From: Desulfitobacterium chlororespirans DSM 11544
GTDB lineage: Bacteria; Bacillota; Desulfitobacteriia; Desulfitobacteriales; Desulfitobacteriaceae
DNA length: 64,000 nucleotides
NCBI RefSeq assembly: GCF_900143285.1
Contig: NZ_FRDN01000003.1
Location: 588,071-652,070 of the forward strand
Direction of reading: 5' to 3'
Part shown: in pieces, positions 1 through 8,178 of the stretch
How positions within the stretch are numbered: position 1 is the stretch's first letter
Layout of the letters: every line of letters begins with the position of its first letter
Made by a program: the position numbers and the translations under genes
Notes under the pieces: model-generated
Told to the model about the DNA's origin: nothing
Databases searched by the model: none
What the model saw: only the letters and a program-made list of their open reading frames with translations

Positions 1-92
1 GGTTGGGCTTGATCGTCGTGACCCATAATAACTATCTGGCGGATAAGGTCTGCGATAGAATCGTAAAGCTAACGGATATCAATCATGTCTGA
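1..92 (+). CDS. ABC transporter ATP-binding protein, C-terminal end (partial)
   Basis: Only the last 29 codons are present, read in the frame starting at base 3 and ending with TGA at 90-92. The peptide contains VVTHNNYLADKVCDRIVKL. This is the H-loop (switch histidine in VTHN) followed by the LAD..CDRI-L pattern that ends LolD/MacB-type ABC ATPases. These proteins power export or lipoprotein and peptide transport with a separate permease, which would lie to the left of the window. The substrate cannot be told from this fragment. Confidence 0.75.
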   Translation, partial: LGLIVVTHNNYLADKVCDRIVKLTDINHV

Positions 93-250
93 AAATTTTC
101 CTCGCCGGGCCATGGAAGTTTTAAGTGCTGCAGACATATCATAGTATCAACAGTGCCGGGCAAATGTTGAAACCGGGGCGCAGGCTGCCGGTGAATCCAC
201 TTTCCTTCAGCCTGCCCCAGCTCTCCATCATTTAAGCCGACACTGCCCCC

Positions 251-490
251 TTACCCTTGGGGAGGATCGTAAAGGTCATTGATAATGGTGTCAATGACCT
301 TTATATCCCTTACTCCTGTAAGGGTACCGTGGGCCGTGAGAAATATCCCGCCGGCAATCAGCGAATTCATGACACTCATAGCTTCCGCCAGCTGAAGATC
401 CTCCCGCGGTTGGGGAACCGCCAGCGTGAATGTTTTTCCCTCGCTGGTTACAAAGGACAATCTCCCTGCCCTGTTCGTAGTCACAGCCAA
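251..490 (-). CDS. DUF2922 family protein
   Basis: A 79-residue protein when started at the TTG at 488-490, which has GGGAGGTG about 6 bases upstream; the open frame runs further but without a ribosome site. The pattern of a short beta strand, EGKTFTLAVPQPREDL, a helix and a final strand fits the DUF2922 family of small Firmicute proteins of unknown role. It lies just downstream of a DUF1659 gene on the same strand, the usual pairing, and the two probably form one transcript. No catalytic residues or export signal are visible. Confidence 0.8.
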   Translation of the reverse strand: MAVTTNRAGRLSFVTSEGKTFTLAVPQPREDLQLAEAMSVMNSLIAGGIFLTAHGTLTGVRDIKVIDTIINDLYDPPQG

Positions 491-538
491 GCTAAACACC
501 TCCCTTTTTTTAAAATTTACTTGCACTATGACTCATCA

Positions 539-763
539 CTACGCGTCTATCAACTCCTCTGTTCTGCGGATATAGACTTCCAGAAGCTCATACTCGGACA
601 AGCTGAAGATGGCGTGTGCCGCCTCATGCATCGCTTGTTCAGATGCATTGTAGTCTATATTGCTCAGAGTTCTCTGCCTAGTGATCGGCGCACCGCCGGG
701 GCTAAGACCGGTCTGATAGACCAAGACCAGAGCAGCTCCGGACGGTTCGGCAACTACGGGCAT
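539..763 (-). CDS. DUF1659 family protein
   Basis: A 74-residue protein. The ATG at 761-763 is chosen because AAGGAGGTG sits 8 bases upstream. The sequence LVLVYQTG, a GGAPITRQRTLSNI segment and a C-terminal helix match the DUF1659 pattern known from many spore formers. The function is unknown. It is the upstream partner of the DUF2922 gene 48 bases away. The protein is small, soluble and has no cysteines. Confidence 0.8.
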   Translation of the reverse strand: MPVVAEPSGAALVLVYQTGLSPGGAPITRQRTLSNIDYNASEQAMHEAAHAIFSLSEYELLEVYIRRTEELIDA

Positions 764-851
764 AGAAAACACCTCCTTTCGGCCCAGGGTGACAGACTTG
801 GTCTGTCCCCTACCAACATACTATGGCTTGGGCCGGCAGAAGGTTCCATTC

Positions 852-1775
852 TCAGCGCATAATTTTAAGAGGCTTTTTAGCGGGGGGCCATTCCTTAATC
901 GTTTCGGCTATGGTCTCCAGCAACTTCTGAGCCTCTTTTCTCTTTTCCTCTTTCATCTCCTCATCAATATACGTGAGGTTGGTAAGGGCCGTGGTCAGCT
1001 CAAAGAAGGCCGTGCTGATGGTTTTACAACAGTTATCACAGCGTCCCACATACTTGGCAACAGCGTTGGGGTCAATTTCCGTGGGCAGGTTGTGGGTCGG
1101 CAAGGGGGTATCATTTAGCTGGGGGGTATTGCTTGCTTGAGCAGTACTGTTTGCCTGGGGGATATTACTTGTTTGGGCGGTACTGCTGACTGGGGAATCC
1201 GCGCCGACAGAGTCCCCTTCCCCCTGAACACTTCCCGTATTCTCAGGGTGCAGGAAAGATTTAGCCTGTTCCTTTTTTATTTTGGTGAGGGTGCTGCCAA
1301 TCAGCTCCAGCCCTTTTTTGAGAACCTGATTCTCCTGAAAGGCCCGCTCCCCTTCCTGTTTGGCCTGGTCTCTGTCTTTGAGAGCCTGCTGCAACTCCTG
1401 TTTTGTCATACCAGCCACATCGTTCTGAGCCAAAAATTCCTGCCGCTCCTCTTCGGGTAAACCCAGCAGGAGGAGCGCCTGAGTGTATGTCAAATTACGC
1501 ACTGGTGCGCAATTTGACATGCTTGGCTCGTCCAGGAAACTTGTCCCATACTCTTCGTAGAGCTTCATCAGTCTGTTGGCTGTACTCTGGGAATAGCCCA
1601 CCGACTCTTCCAGCCACTTCCCCCATTCCCCGTGATTAAGCAAGCTCTTTGCTTCCTTGAGCCGTCGGCCTATTTCCACGGCGCTGGCCAGCAGGATCTT
1701 CTTGGTTTGGTGGGTAATCATATTGATTTCAGCCGCAATCACCAGCGGCGTCCGTTCGGTTGCACAATCATTCAC
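852..1775 (-). CDS. DUF3102 family protein
   Basis: A 307-residue protein; the ATG at 1773-1775 follows GGAGTGA. Residues 1-120 contain the DUF3102 core: an LLASAVEIGRRLKEAKSLL helix, then EWGKWLEESVGYSQSTANRLM, which resembles a helix-turn-helix and suggests DNA binding. A coiled-coil-like basic and glutamine-rich stretch follows (about 120-170), then a low-complexity linker repeating S/N-T-A/P-Q units such as QASNTPQ (about 185-225), and a C-terminal helical domain with the pair CDNC. Members are common in Firmicute chromosomes and mobile elements, often near DUF1659/DUF2922 genes; the role is unknown. The coding sequence contains a 34-bp near-perfect inverted repeat at 1487-1520. Confidence 0.75.
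   Translation of the reverse strand: MNDCATERTPLVIAAEINMITHQTKKILLASAVEIGRRLKEAKSLLNHGEWGKWLEESVGYSQSTANRLMKLYEEYGTSFLDEPSMSNCAPVRNLTYTQALLLLGLPEEERQEFLAQNDVAGMTKQELQQALKDRDQAKQEGERAFQENQVLKKGLELIGSTLTKIKKEQAKSFLHPENTGSVQGEGDSVGADSPVSSTAQTSNIPQANSTAQASNTPQLNDTPLPTHNLPTEIDPNAVAKYVGRCDNCCKTISTAFFELTTALTNLTYIDEEMKEEKRKEAQKLLETIAETIKEWPPAKKPLKIMR
1487..1520. repeat. 34-bp inverted repeat inside the DUF3102 gene
   Basis: Arms ATGTCAAATTACGCAC (1487-1502) and GTGCGCAATTTGACAT (1505-1520) are complementary except at one position and are separated by only 2 bases. The repeat encodes the segment around SMSNCAPVRNLTYTQ. Such a tight dyad within a gene for a putative DNA-binding protein could be a protein site, an RNA hairpin or the footprint of a small insertion. 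Confidence 0.75.
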
Positions 1776-2001
1776 TCCAATGCCCGCCCTTCGTTAATTT
1801 GTCTAATCACAAAATATGCCGATGGGCAAGGGATCGTGAAATTCATAGACAAGGCAGAGAACTCATTCCCGCTTCCTGAGCAGGAATGAGCCCCTAATGA
1901 TAGACAAAATAAAAACCCCTCCCAACATAGACAAACACCCGTTTATCCAGTAGTGAGGGATTTGAAACTAAGCTTGAAGAGCTAATTGAAGCTCTAAACA
2001 T

Positions 2002-2577
2002 TCACATTCCTTCGAAAACTAAACCTAAATCAACGACCAGCTCCGGAAAAACGGTGACCCGGACTTTGGACTCCTCCGTGTAAACTTCAGGTCTGCCAAA
2101 ACGCCCGTTTTCCTGCAGGGTAAAAACGCTGATAAATTTCCCCTCCGGCTCCACAATCCAGTATTCCCGGACCCCCGCCCTTTCATAGCGATTAAACTTC
2201 AATACTTTATCATTTCTTGCTGTGGCAGGAGAAGAAATCTCGATAATTAAAGCAGGTGTTCCGTAATAGCCGGTTCCTCTGAGGCCTTTTTTATCACAAA
2301 TGACCACTAGATCCGGCTGGACTACAAAGGTGGTCTCTTCATCCTTCTGGTTGCCTTCCGGAAGCCTTAAGTCAAAAGGTGCCGCAAACACTTGACAAGA
2401 GTTACCTTTCAAAAAAACATTGAACTGTGTTAAAAGCTCTCTCGCTATCGCCTGATGCTGCCAAGTGGGAGCTGATTGCAGAGAAGGAACTCCCTCATAT
2501 ATCTCCCACCGCTCGTAGTCCGGCCAGGTAAGATAGTCAGAGTAAGTATATTTCTTATCTTCTCGGTGTAACTTCAT
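2002..2577 (-). CDS. Uma2-family (DUF820) putative endonuclease
   Basis: A 191-residue protein starting at the ATG at 2575-2577, preceded by AGGTGGGGG; a GTG four codons earlier overlaps the ribosome site and is less likely. The features match the Uma2/DUF820 restriction-endonuclease-like fold. They are the N-terminal YTYSDYLTWPDYERWEIYEG, the central VVQPDLVVICD (the PD half of the PD-(D/E)XK site), then LIIEISSPATARNDKVLKFNRYERAGVREYWIVEPE, which supplies the ExS-x-K part. The family is highly amplified in cyanobacteria and some Firmicutes, and its biological role is unknown. It stands alone between DUF3102 and a MarR gene. Confidence 0.8.
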   Translation of the reverse strand: MKLHREDKKYTYSDYLTWPDYERWEIYEGVPSLQSAPTWQHQAIARELLTQFNVFLKGNSCQVFAAPFDLRLPEGNQKDEETTFVVQPDLVVICDKKGLRGTGYYGTPALIIEISSPATARNDKVLKFNRYERAGVREYWIVEPEGKFISVFTLQENGRFGRPEVYTEESKVRVTVFPELVVDLGLVFEGM

Positions 2578-2719
2578 AACTGCCCCCACCTTTTCTTGGA
2601 AGGTACTACGGAAAGCCGACCTATTTTAACATATTATACCATCCCATGCTGCTTTGGTGAAGCTAAAGTTATTCCACGGCCTTCTCTACTTTCATTGCAA
2701 CCCGCTCCATATGGTCTTA

Positions 2720-3331
2720 TTATTCTTCTCTCTCGCCGTCATCATCGCGTCTGCCACCTCGTCTGTGGGGAAATACGCCTCCATAAAAGCCGTGGAAATC
2801 ACCCCTGTGTCCGCCAAAGTTGCGGCCATGGTGAGGATGATACTTCATGAATTTCTCCATCATATGCTTGCGCAAGTCCCCATCGCCATCTGTAAACTGT
2901 TCCTCAAGCCGCTCAGTGATGCGCTTGAGATAGTCGCTGAGATTGGCCAGTTCCTCGTCATTTAAGACATCAAACAATTTTTCCAATTCCTGTGGCATAT
3001 CGCCTATCTCACTGGCAACAGCAGCACCTTTCTCGGTCAGCTTGATGTTGACACTGCGCCGGTCTTCTTCCGATGTTTCGCGGGTAATGAATTCATTTTT
3101 CTCCAGCTTATTTAAGAGTTCCGCCAGCCCCTGCTTGCTCATATCCAGCAAGTAAGTCAATTCCTTTTGGCTGATTTCAGGCTTCAGCTTCAACAGGGCA
3201 AGAACCCTTCCCTGTCCTCTTTGCGGATTACCCCAAGGCCCGAAATTCATAAAGTTCTGTGCCTGATAGCGATGCAATAACCCTTGCAAACGCATGAACC
3301 GTCCTAATATCTCTTTTTTTGTTTCACCCAT
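2720..3331 (-). CDS. MarR-family transcriptional regulator with Gly/His-rich tail
   Basis: A 203-residue protein started at the ATG at 3329-3331, which has GGGGGTG 5 bases upstream; an upstream in-frame start would overlap its own promoter. Residues about 10-140 form a MarR winged helix: GQGRVLALLKLKPEISQKELTYLLDMSKQGLAELLNKLEKNEFI, followed by the wing containing DRRSVNIKLTEKG. The last 50 residues are rich in His, Gly, Arg and Asp (HPHHGRNFGGHRGDFHG), which could bind metal or nucleic acid. It is a close paralogue of the MarR gene at 10112-10741. Two palindromes in its promoter suggest autoregulation. Confidence 0.85.
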   Translation of the reverse strand: MGETKKEILGRFMRLQGLLHRYQAQNFMNFGPWGNPQRGQGRVLALLKLKPEISQKELTYLLDMSKQGLAELLNKLEKNEFITRETSEEDRRSVNIKLTEKGAAVASEIGDMPQELEKLFDVLNDEELANLSDYLKRITERLEEQFTDGDGDLRKHMMEKFMKYHPHHGRNFGGHRGDFHGFYGGVFPHRRGGRRDDDGEREE

Positions 3332-3371
3332 GTGATGCACCCCCGTTATTGATTTTATTTTTGAGGCACTA

Positions 3372-3430
3372 TAGTCAAGTACCTGACTATATTTTAGCAA
3401 CAGTCACCCAATACGTCAAGTACCTGACTA
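3372..3430 (-). promoter_or_regulatory. Promoter with two MarR-type operators
   Basis: Two copies of the palindrome TAGTCA-n-GTAC-n-TGACTA occur at 3372-3389 (complete) and 3413-3430 (the left half begins ACGTCA). On the minus strand the second copy contains the -35 TTGACG (3414-3419). A 17-base spacer leads to the -10 TAAAAT (3391-3396), and the first copy lies just downstream of the -10. A repressor bound at both would block the promoter. The obvious candidate is the MarR protein transcribed from here. Confidence 0.75.
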
Positions 3431-3441
3431 AATATTTTTTT

Positions 3442-3472
3442 AAAAAAAGCGCCTCTCTATCGTAAGCGCTTT
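3442..3472 (-). terminator. Rho-independent terminator
   Basis: On the minus strand AAAGCGC, a 13-base loop and GCGCTTT are followed by a run of T. It ends the cyclodeaminase transcript just upstream of the MarR promoter. Confidence 0.7.
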
Positions 3473-3508
3473 AAGTCATCGTTTCATTCCACTCTGCCTT
3501 TTGCCCGC

Positions 3509-4048
3509 TTATTCAAATTGCTCCAAAACCCCTTCGATTTTTTCCGTGAATTCGTTATCCCGAATATAAATAAGATTTGATTTTATATGATAGATCAAAG
3601 ACTTCAAGGCAGTCTCCGCCAGCATATAGGCCTGGGCAGAATCCGTAATATAGCTGTCACCAATATAATGATGCTGCATTTTGATCAACTGCATCATTGC
3701 CCAGATGTCTTCCGCCAGTTTGATAGGTACGACTACAGCTTTCTTATAGCTTTCCTGGATTTTTTCATCCCTTATTTTGCGGTTCTCAGCACAATCCGCT
3801 GCCAGTTTATAAGCACTTAAAACTTCTGAAAATACTTTGGCATCCTCATCAATGGCATCGGTAAATTTTACTCTGTAACTATGGAATACTTCTGCCATCC
3901 CTTTCAGTTCTTTGGCCAGTGCCCCATCTTCCATTTTATCAGCCGTCAATCTGGAGGCCATTTCTGCCAGCGCCGCGGCGGATGCGGCATTTAACGCGGC
4001 CACACTTCCGCCTGCAGGTGTAGACGGCAGCAAGGCAACTTTTTCCAA
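3509..4048 (-). CDS. Cyclodeaminase/cyclohydrolase family protein (FTCD_C-like)
   Basis: The open frame gives 179 residues. PSTPAGGSVAALNAASAAALAEM near the N-terminus is the family signature, and the rest is the expected all-helical fold. Proteins of this family are formimido-THF cyclodeaminases or methenyl-THF cyclohydrolases (FchA). The neighbour, a GcvT/LigM-like methyl transfer protein, suggests folate one-carbon work. The start is odd: the in-frame TTG at 4046-4048 has no ribosome site. Upstream, ATGGGG at 4086-4091 would open the expected N-terminus MGESILFDETINVFLEKV if one G of the four-G run (4086-4089) were removed. So either a one-base insertion (real or a sequence error) shifts the frame, or initiation uses a rare codon. 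Confidence 0.75.
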   Translation of the reverse strand: MEKVALLPSTPAGGSVAALNAASAAALAEMASRLTADKMEDGALAKELKGMAEVFHSYRVKFTDAIDEDAKVFSEVLSAYKLAADCAENRKIRDEKIQESYKKAVVVPIKLAEDIWAMMQLIKMQHHYIGDSYITDSAQAYMLAETALKSLIYHIKSNLIYIRDNEFTEKIEGVLEQFE

Positions 4049-4228
4049 AAAGACATTTATGGTTTCGTCAAAAAGAATACTCTCACCCCATCTCTAATTT
4101 AAGTTCGCCAACTTCATCTCTCTATGGTATTTTTTCCAACTCTGGTTTCCCTACACCTGGATTGCTCACGAAAATTTTTCCAGTCCTTAAGCTGAACTAA
4201 ACAAGGCGGTGCGACTGCCTGTCGACGC

Positions 4229-4258
4229 AAAACCCGGTCCCATTCGGAACCGGGTTCA
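4229..4258 (-). terminator. Hairpin after the GcvT-like gene, terminator-like
   Basis: The minus strand reads AACCCGGT-loop-ACCGGGTT followed by TTGCG, a strong stem with a short T run. It may partly terminate the O-demethylase-like transcript before the cyclodeaminase gene. Confidence 0.45.
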
Positions 4259-4274
4259 AGTTATTTGCCGTAAT

Positions 4275-5684
4275 CTAATTATGACGGGGTATTTCCTCCA
4301 CATCCTTATTCTCGTTTCTGATGAAATCTCCATTATAGGGGAATCTGGCCACCTTGACGCGGATATTCATCTGCCGGGTCCCCGGAGTACCCCAAATCAG
4401 AGTCAATTCGGTACCCTCTTTGGCATAGGCCGGATCAATGAAACCCAGCGAAATCATGCTGTTGTAGTGATAAGAAACGATTCGGCCGGAGCTGATGCCG
4501 ATATCTTTACCGTTGTAAAGAACACGGTCGGCACGATAAGCCGCCTCACCTCTGAAAGTATTGCTTGTGAACACCCCTTCCGACTCAGCCCCTATGCTTT
4601 CGCAGGCTTCTTCACCGGGTTTGAACTGGGTTGCAAACACCGCGCCTACGTCATCACCACTCCATTCCAGGGTTACAGCAGTACGGGGAGGGTTATCGGC
4701 TATCTTCTCCAGGGCTTTGCGGCCTCTGAACTCGTGGTTGAATTTGACCAGGAACCCCCAGCCCACATCATAAGGAGTCACAAAACGGGCTTGCAGCTCC
4801 TCACCCACGCTTCCTACCAGCTTGCGGTTGAGGTTGTACATAGAATATTGAGGGTTGGCCAGCATATACTTGGCCATATCCTCCCCTGATTCGAACCAGG
4901 GAAGAGGATAATGAAGATGGATATTGGGGAACCCGGCTTCTGTATGATTAAACAGGTTATAGGCATGCATTCCTAACTTCCGTGCACCGAACTTCTGACC
5001 GCTGTTCCAGACTTTACGATATACTTCGTCAAATTCAGCCATGGGTCCATGGATTTCATATGCAAGGTTCCCTGACATGCCGAGACGGATAATTTCCACT
5101 TCTTTTCCGTCCATGACCGCCTTGCGGTGGGTGGCAAACTTGATATCATGAAGATCCGCCGCAAAGGCATCCTCCAGAATTTCCAAAGATCGTTCACCGG
5201 CAATCTGAATGAAGTATTCAGTCCCGCTCAGATCTTCACCAGCCACATTCATCCCACTGGTTTTCAAAAAGTAATCGATCGGGGGATTCAGCCAATAGGT
5301 ACGGTATCTGTCTTCACCAATCCGAATCACAACACCGTCCGTTAAAACCTGGCCTTGCTCATTGCAGATGACCGCATGCCTTAATCCTTTGGTGGTCAAA
5401 TTGGTAAAATCATTCACACAGATCGAGTTTAAGAACTTAACCGCATCCGGTCCAACCACATCATAAATAGGACTGATCATCAGCGTTGTGCCAATCCAGG
5501 CACTCTTTCTGTAACCATCGATTTCATAGTCGACACCGCCGAATTCATAAGGTACAAGAAGGCCGGGCGCCATCTGGAACAGCAGGGTTGCTGTTTCCAG
5601 GGCCGGGCTGAACTGATGATAAATAGCGGGACTCTCATTGCCGGTAACCACTTGAAATTGTGCTCTTTGGTCGTCTGAACTCAT
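4275..5684 (-). CDS. GcvT/LigM-like tetrahydrofolate-dependent methyltransferase (O-demethylase-like)
   Basis: A 469-residue protein. The ATG at 5682-5684 is preceded by AAGGGGG, so the in-frame GTG seven codons upstream is rejected. The sequence follows the GcvT fold: GPDAVKFLNSICVNDFTNL, then GLRHAVICNEQGQVLTDGVVIR, GMSGNLAYEIHGP and a C-terminal beta barrel with ARFVTPYDVGWGFLVKFNHEF. At about 470 residues it is longer than glycine-cleavage T protein (about 365) and close to aryl-ether O-demethylases such as LigM/DesA or DMSP demethylase. With the adjacent cyclodeaminase-like gene and a PucR regulator it probably moves a methyl group from a methoxy or methylated substrate onto tetrahydrofolate. 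The substrate is not known. Confidence 0.75.
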   Translation of the reverse strand: MSSDDQRAQFQVVTGNESPAIYHQFSPALETATLLFQMAPGLLVPYEFGGVDYEIDGYRKSAWIGTTLMISPIYDVVGPDAVKFLNSICVNDFTNLTTKGLRHAVICNEQGQVLTDGVVIRIGEDRYRTYWLNPPIDYFLKTSGMNVAGEDLSGTEYFIQIAGERSLEILEDAFAADLHDIKFATHRKAVMDGKEVEIIRLGMSGNLAYEIHGPMAEFDEVYRKVWNSGQKFGARKLGMHAYNLFNHTEAGFPNIHLHYPLPWFESGEDMAKYMLANPQYSMYNLNRKLVGSVGEELQARFVTPYDVGWGFLVKFNHEFRGRKALEKIADNPPRTAVTLEWSGDDVGAVFATQFKPGEEACESIGAESEGVFTSNTFRGEAAYRADRVLYNGKDIGISSGRIVSYHYNSMISLGFIDPAYAKEGTELTLIWGTPGTRQMNIRVKVARFPYNGDFIRNENKDVEEIPRHN

Positions 5685-5826
5685 GTTAAGTACCCCCTTT
5701 TTCACACTTCATTGTTTTTTAGCGCTTTCTGCTTATTTCTAACTATAGATAGCAACAAGGCTCCAAACAATGTGCCGGCGGTACTAAAACAAGGGCTTCA
5801 ATTTGTCCTCCCGGTACAATCCTTCA

Positions 5827-7383
5827 TCAATCAGGAGCTTTCTTTTCCAATCCATCCAGATATTCCAGGATCAGACAGGATAAGATCCCCTGCAGGCGGA
5901 TCAGCGGCGAATTTAAATCCAGGCCGCTGATCTGCTCAATTTTGCTTAGACGGTAAACCAGAGTATTGCGATGAATATGCAGCTCCTGAGAGGCGGCAAG
6001 CAGACTTTTTTCTTGCAGCAGGTAAACCTTCAGGGTCTGCAGCAGGCTGCCCTTATTCTGCTGATCATGCTCGGCGATCCGCAGCACCGCATCGTGGCAT
6101 AAGGAGCGCAGATTAAAAATACGGCTGCCTTCACTGAAAAGATGTTCCAGCATCATATCCTCATAGAAGTAAAGGGCTTCCTTAGGATATTTCCAGCTGC
6201 CGATTTCCAGAGCTGCATTGGCAAGCTTGTATTCCTCGCCCAGCATGTCAAAATCATGAAAGGTTTTGCTGACGCCGCAGCCGGCATTTTCATTCTTAAG
6301 ATGTTTTTTCAGTTCAGTAAAACGATGTTTGTCTGTTTCCGGATCCTTGGCGCAGCGGATGACCAGGAGCAGCACCTCATTCAGATCCAGGGAAACATAG
6401 TGGGGGAAGATGCTTTCATAGATTTTCCGGTTATGACCGGCCGTGCCGTCCGCCAGTTCGGCGGCAGTCAAAGGGATTTTCAGAAGCCGGTAATCCTCTT
6501 GGTCGGTCCAGCCGATGTGGGCAAAATTGGTTTTCAGGATAGCTCCATCAATTTTTTGACCATGAAGCAGATTGCTGATAGTACTGCGAATCGCAGACAG
6601 GTAACGGGAGGATGCCTTGTGCTGTTTCCTGACCTCTGCGGTCAGCAGCTTTGCCACATGGTCGACAAGACCTGCCTGCAGGGGGCTCAGGGGTGTGTAC
6701 GCCTCACTGACGGTAAACGTGGCAATCCTCACTTCCTGATCAAAATAGTTGGTGCAGATGATCTTCGCATAGTTTTCGCCTACATTGACAAATTCCGCTT
6801 TTCGGGAAGTATTGAGGAGGTTGGTCAGCTTTTTTCGCTTCATAAGCAAGAGCAGTTCTGAACTTGATCGTCCTGATTCCACGGTCTCTTGCCAGGCTCG
6901 ATCTGTCTCCGGGTGGGCAAAATTATCGCAGGCTGCGACTAAACATAAGGCAGCATCGGTGATAAAGGTCGGATTAGCAAAGAATCTTGCACAGATATTC
7001 AGCAATGTATTCAAGGGCTCTTTACCTAAAACGGCCTCCAGCAATTCAGACTCCAAGCGGTTGTAATGCTGGAAAATATCCTGAAGCCTTTCAAAGACTT
7101 CATTCAATTCAACTTCGGAGTCCAGCATCAGGGCCTTCACCCCATGCTCCTCCAGCCATCGGTCTGTGGTTTCATCCCTACCGATACATACGGCATAGCA
7201 AGGAGGTTTGATCAGCGCTTGTAACTTATCCCACGTACCGATGTACACAGACTCAGACAGGAATGTTTCCTGTCTGTCTAAAAATCGCACATCCGCGACC
7301 CCTAACCCATGCACATCCGAATCATAAAGCCTTGGGGCATAATCAGCTAAGTGATAAGCAAATACCGCTAAATTAAGCTTCAT
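5827..7383 (-). CDS. PucR/CdaR-family transcriptional regulator
   Basis: A 518-residue protein; the ATG at 7381-7383 follows GGGCGGTGG. The C-terminal 60 residues hold the diagnostic PucR helix-turn-helix LLAASQELHIHRNTLVYRLSKIEQISGLDL. Upstream are an N-terminal domain (1-110) of unknown ligand, a GAF-like middle section (about 120-260) and a linking helical/GGDEF-like region typical of the family. These proteins usually control catabolic genes next to them. Lying directly upstream of the GcvT/LigM-like and cyclodeaminase genes on the same strand, it is their likely regulator and probably responds to the demethylase substrate. Confidence 0.85.
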   Translation of the reverse strand: MKLNLAVFAYHLADYAPRLYDSDVHGLGVADVRFLDRQETFLSESVYIGTWDKLQALIKPPCYAVCIGRDETTDRWLEEHGVKALMLDSEVELNEVFERLQDIFQHYNRLESELLEAVLGKEPLNTLLNICARFFANPTFITDAALCLVAACDNFAHPETDRAWQETVESGRSSSELLLLMKRKKLTNLLNTSRKAEFVNVGENYAKIICTNYFDQEVRIATFTVSEAYTPLSPLQAGLVDHVAKLLTAEVRKQHKASSRYLSAIRSTISNLLHGQKIDGAILKTNFAHIGWTDQEDYRLLKIPLTAAELADGTAGHNRKIYESIFPHYVSLDLNEVLLLVIRCAKDPETDKHRFTELKKHLKNENAGCGVSKTFHDFDMLGEEYKLANAALEIGSWKYPKEALYFYEDMMLEHLFSEGSRIFNLRSLCHDAVLRIAEHDQQNKGSLLQTLKVYLLQEKSLLAASQELHIHRNTLVYRLSKIEQISGLDLNSPLIRLQGILSCLILEYLDGLEKKAPD

Positions 7384-7406
7384 AATCCACCGCCCTTCAC
7401 AACAAC

Positions 7407-7925
7407 TCAGTTGTTCTGCTGTTGAGCCTTAACGCAATAAACCAAGTGGGGCATATCCACACCCCGGTAATGTTTAACCATCTCATCGATGCAGGTCATG
7501 CCATTCCGTTTGGCCACGTTTTGGGAGGGAATATTGCTGTCACGAATGATTGAATACACTTCCTGAGCCCCCAGCTCCTTAAAAGCGTATTCCTTACAGG
7601 CGATTGCCGCTTCGGTGGCGTAGCCTTGGTGCCAGCTCTCTTTCTGGAACAGATAACCCACTTCCAGGACTTGACCACTCTTATACCCCTGCATCGTCAA
7701 GCCGCACTGGCCGATCATTTCTCCGCTTTCCTTCAAAACAACTGCCCAGAGACCAAACCCATCTTTGCGGTAACGCTCGATCTGCCTGTCCAACCATACT
7801 TGAGATTCAATCAGACTGAAGGCTCCCTCATAGGCATACATCACCTCGTCATCCTGAAGAATCTTGTAAAGCGTCGGGAAATCCTCCTGGGTCATTAAAA
7901 TCAATCTTGCCGTTTCTAAAATCAT
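7407..7925 (-). CDS. GNAT-family N-acetyltransferase (RimJ/RimL-like)
   Basis: A 172-residue protein with the Acetyltransf_3 pattern: MILETARLILMTQEDF at the start, IGQCGLTMQGY, then LEVGYLFQKESWHQGYATEAAIACKEYAF (the acetyl-CoA loop Q-x-x-G-x-A/G) and SIIRDSNIPSQNVAKRNGM. It transfers an acetyl group from acetyl-CoA to an amine, perhaps a protein N-terminus or small molecule; the substrate cannot be read from the sequence. It lies 23 bases upstream of the PucR gene on the same strand and may be cotranscribed. Confidence 0.85.
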   Translation of the reverse strand: MILETARLILMTQEDFPTLYKILQDDEVMYAYEGAFSLIESQVWLDRQIERYRKDGFGLWAVVLKESGEMIGQCGLTMQGYKSGQVLEVGYLFQKESWHQGYATEAAIACKEYAFKELGAQEVYSIIRDSNIPSQNVAKRNGMTCIDEMVKHYRGVDMPHLVYCVKAQQQNN

Positions 7926-8148
7926 AAGGCGTTTAACCTTTCTTTATTTAATTTTGATTCTCCCTCGGTACGAATCGACAAACGTTACTATACGTCATCC
8001 CAATTATACTCCCAACATGCCTTGAAGATATAAAAAAGATACCGCTTAAGCCTGATGGCCCTTGGCGGCAGCGTATCTTATATCGGGTCCAAAATTTAGC
8101 TGTCCAGTGGCTTATTTCAAAAGATTCACTGTGTTCCGGCCTTTGTAG

Positions 8149-8178
8149 AATATATCTTAAAGAATATTCACCTTCCAT
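8149..8178 (-). pseudogene. Remnant of a RelE/ParE-type toxin gene (first ~10 codons)
   Basis: Overlapping the end of the antitoxin frame (ATGGAAGGTGA) is a start that reads MEGEYSLRYI. This resembles the beginning of RelE/ParE toxins encoded directly after Phd-type antitoxins. After about 10 codons the similarity stops and the frame runs on as unrelated sequence (to 7948) that merges into the promoter region of the GNAT gene. The simplest reading is that a deletion removed the toxin body. Confidence 0.5.

Noticed and set aside
1947..1974. GTTTATCCAGTAGTGAGGGATTTGAAAC resembles a CRISPR repeat in its ends
   Set aside because: Only one copy is present, there are no spacers, and no cas gene lies in the window.
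4880..4910. GATTCGAACC, like a tRNA T-arm
   Set aside because: It lies inside the GcvT-like coding sequence and no cloverleaf can be formed around it.
7948..8148. Open frame continuing from the toxin start
   Set aside because: After the first ten codons it shows no toxin-like sequence and runs into the GNAT promoter region; treated as noncoding after a deletion.
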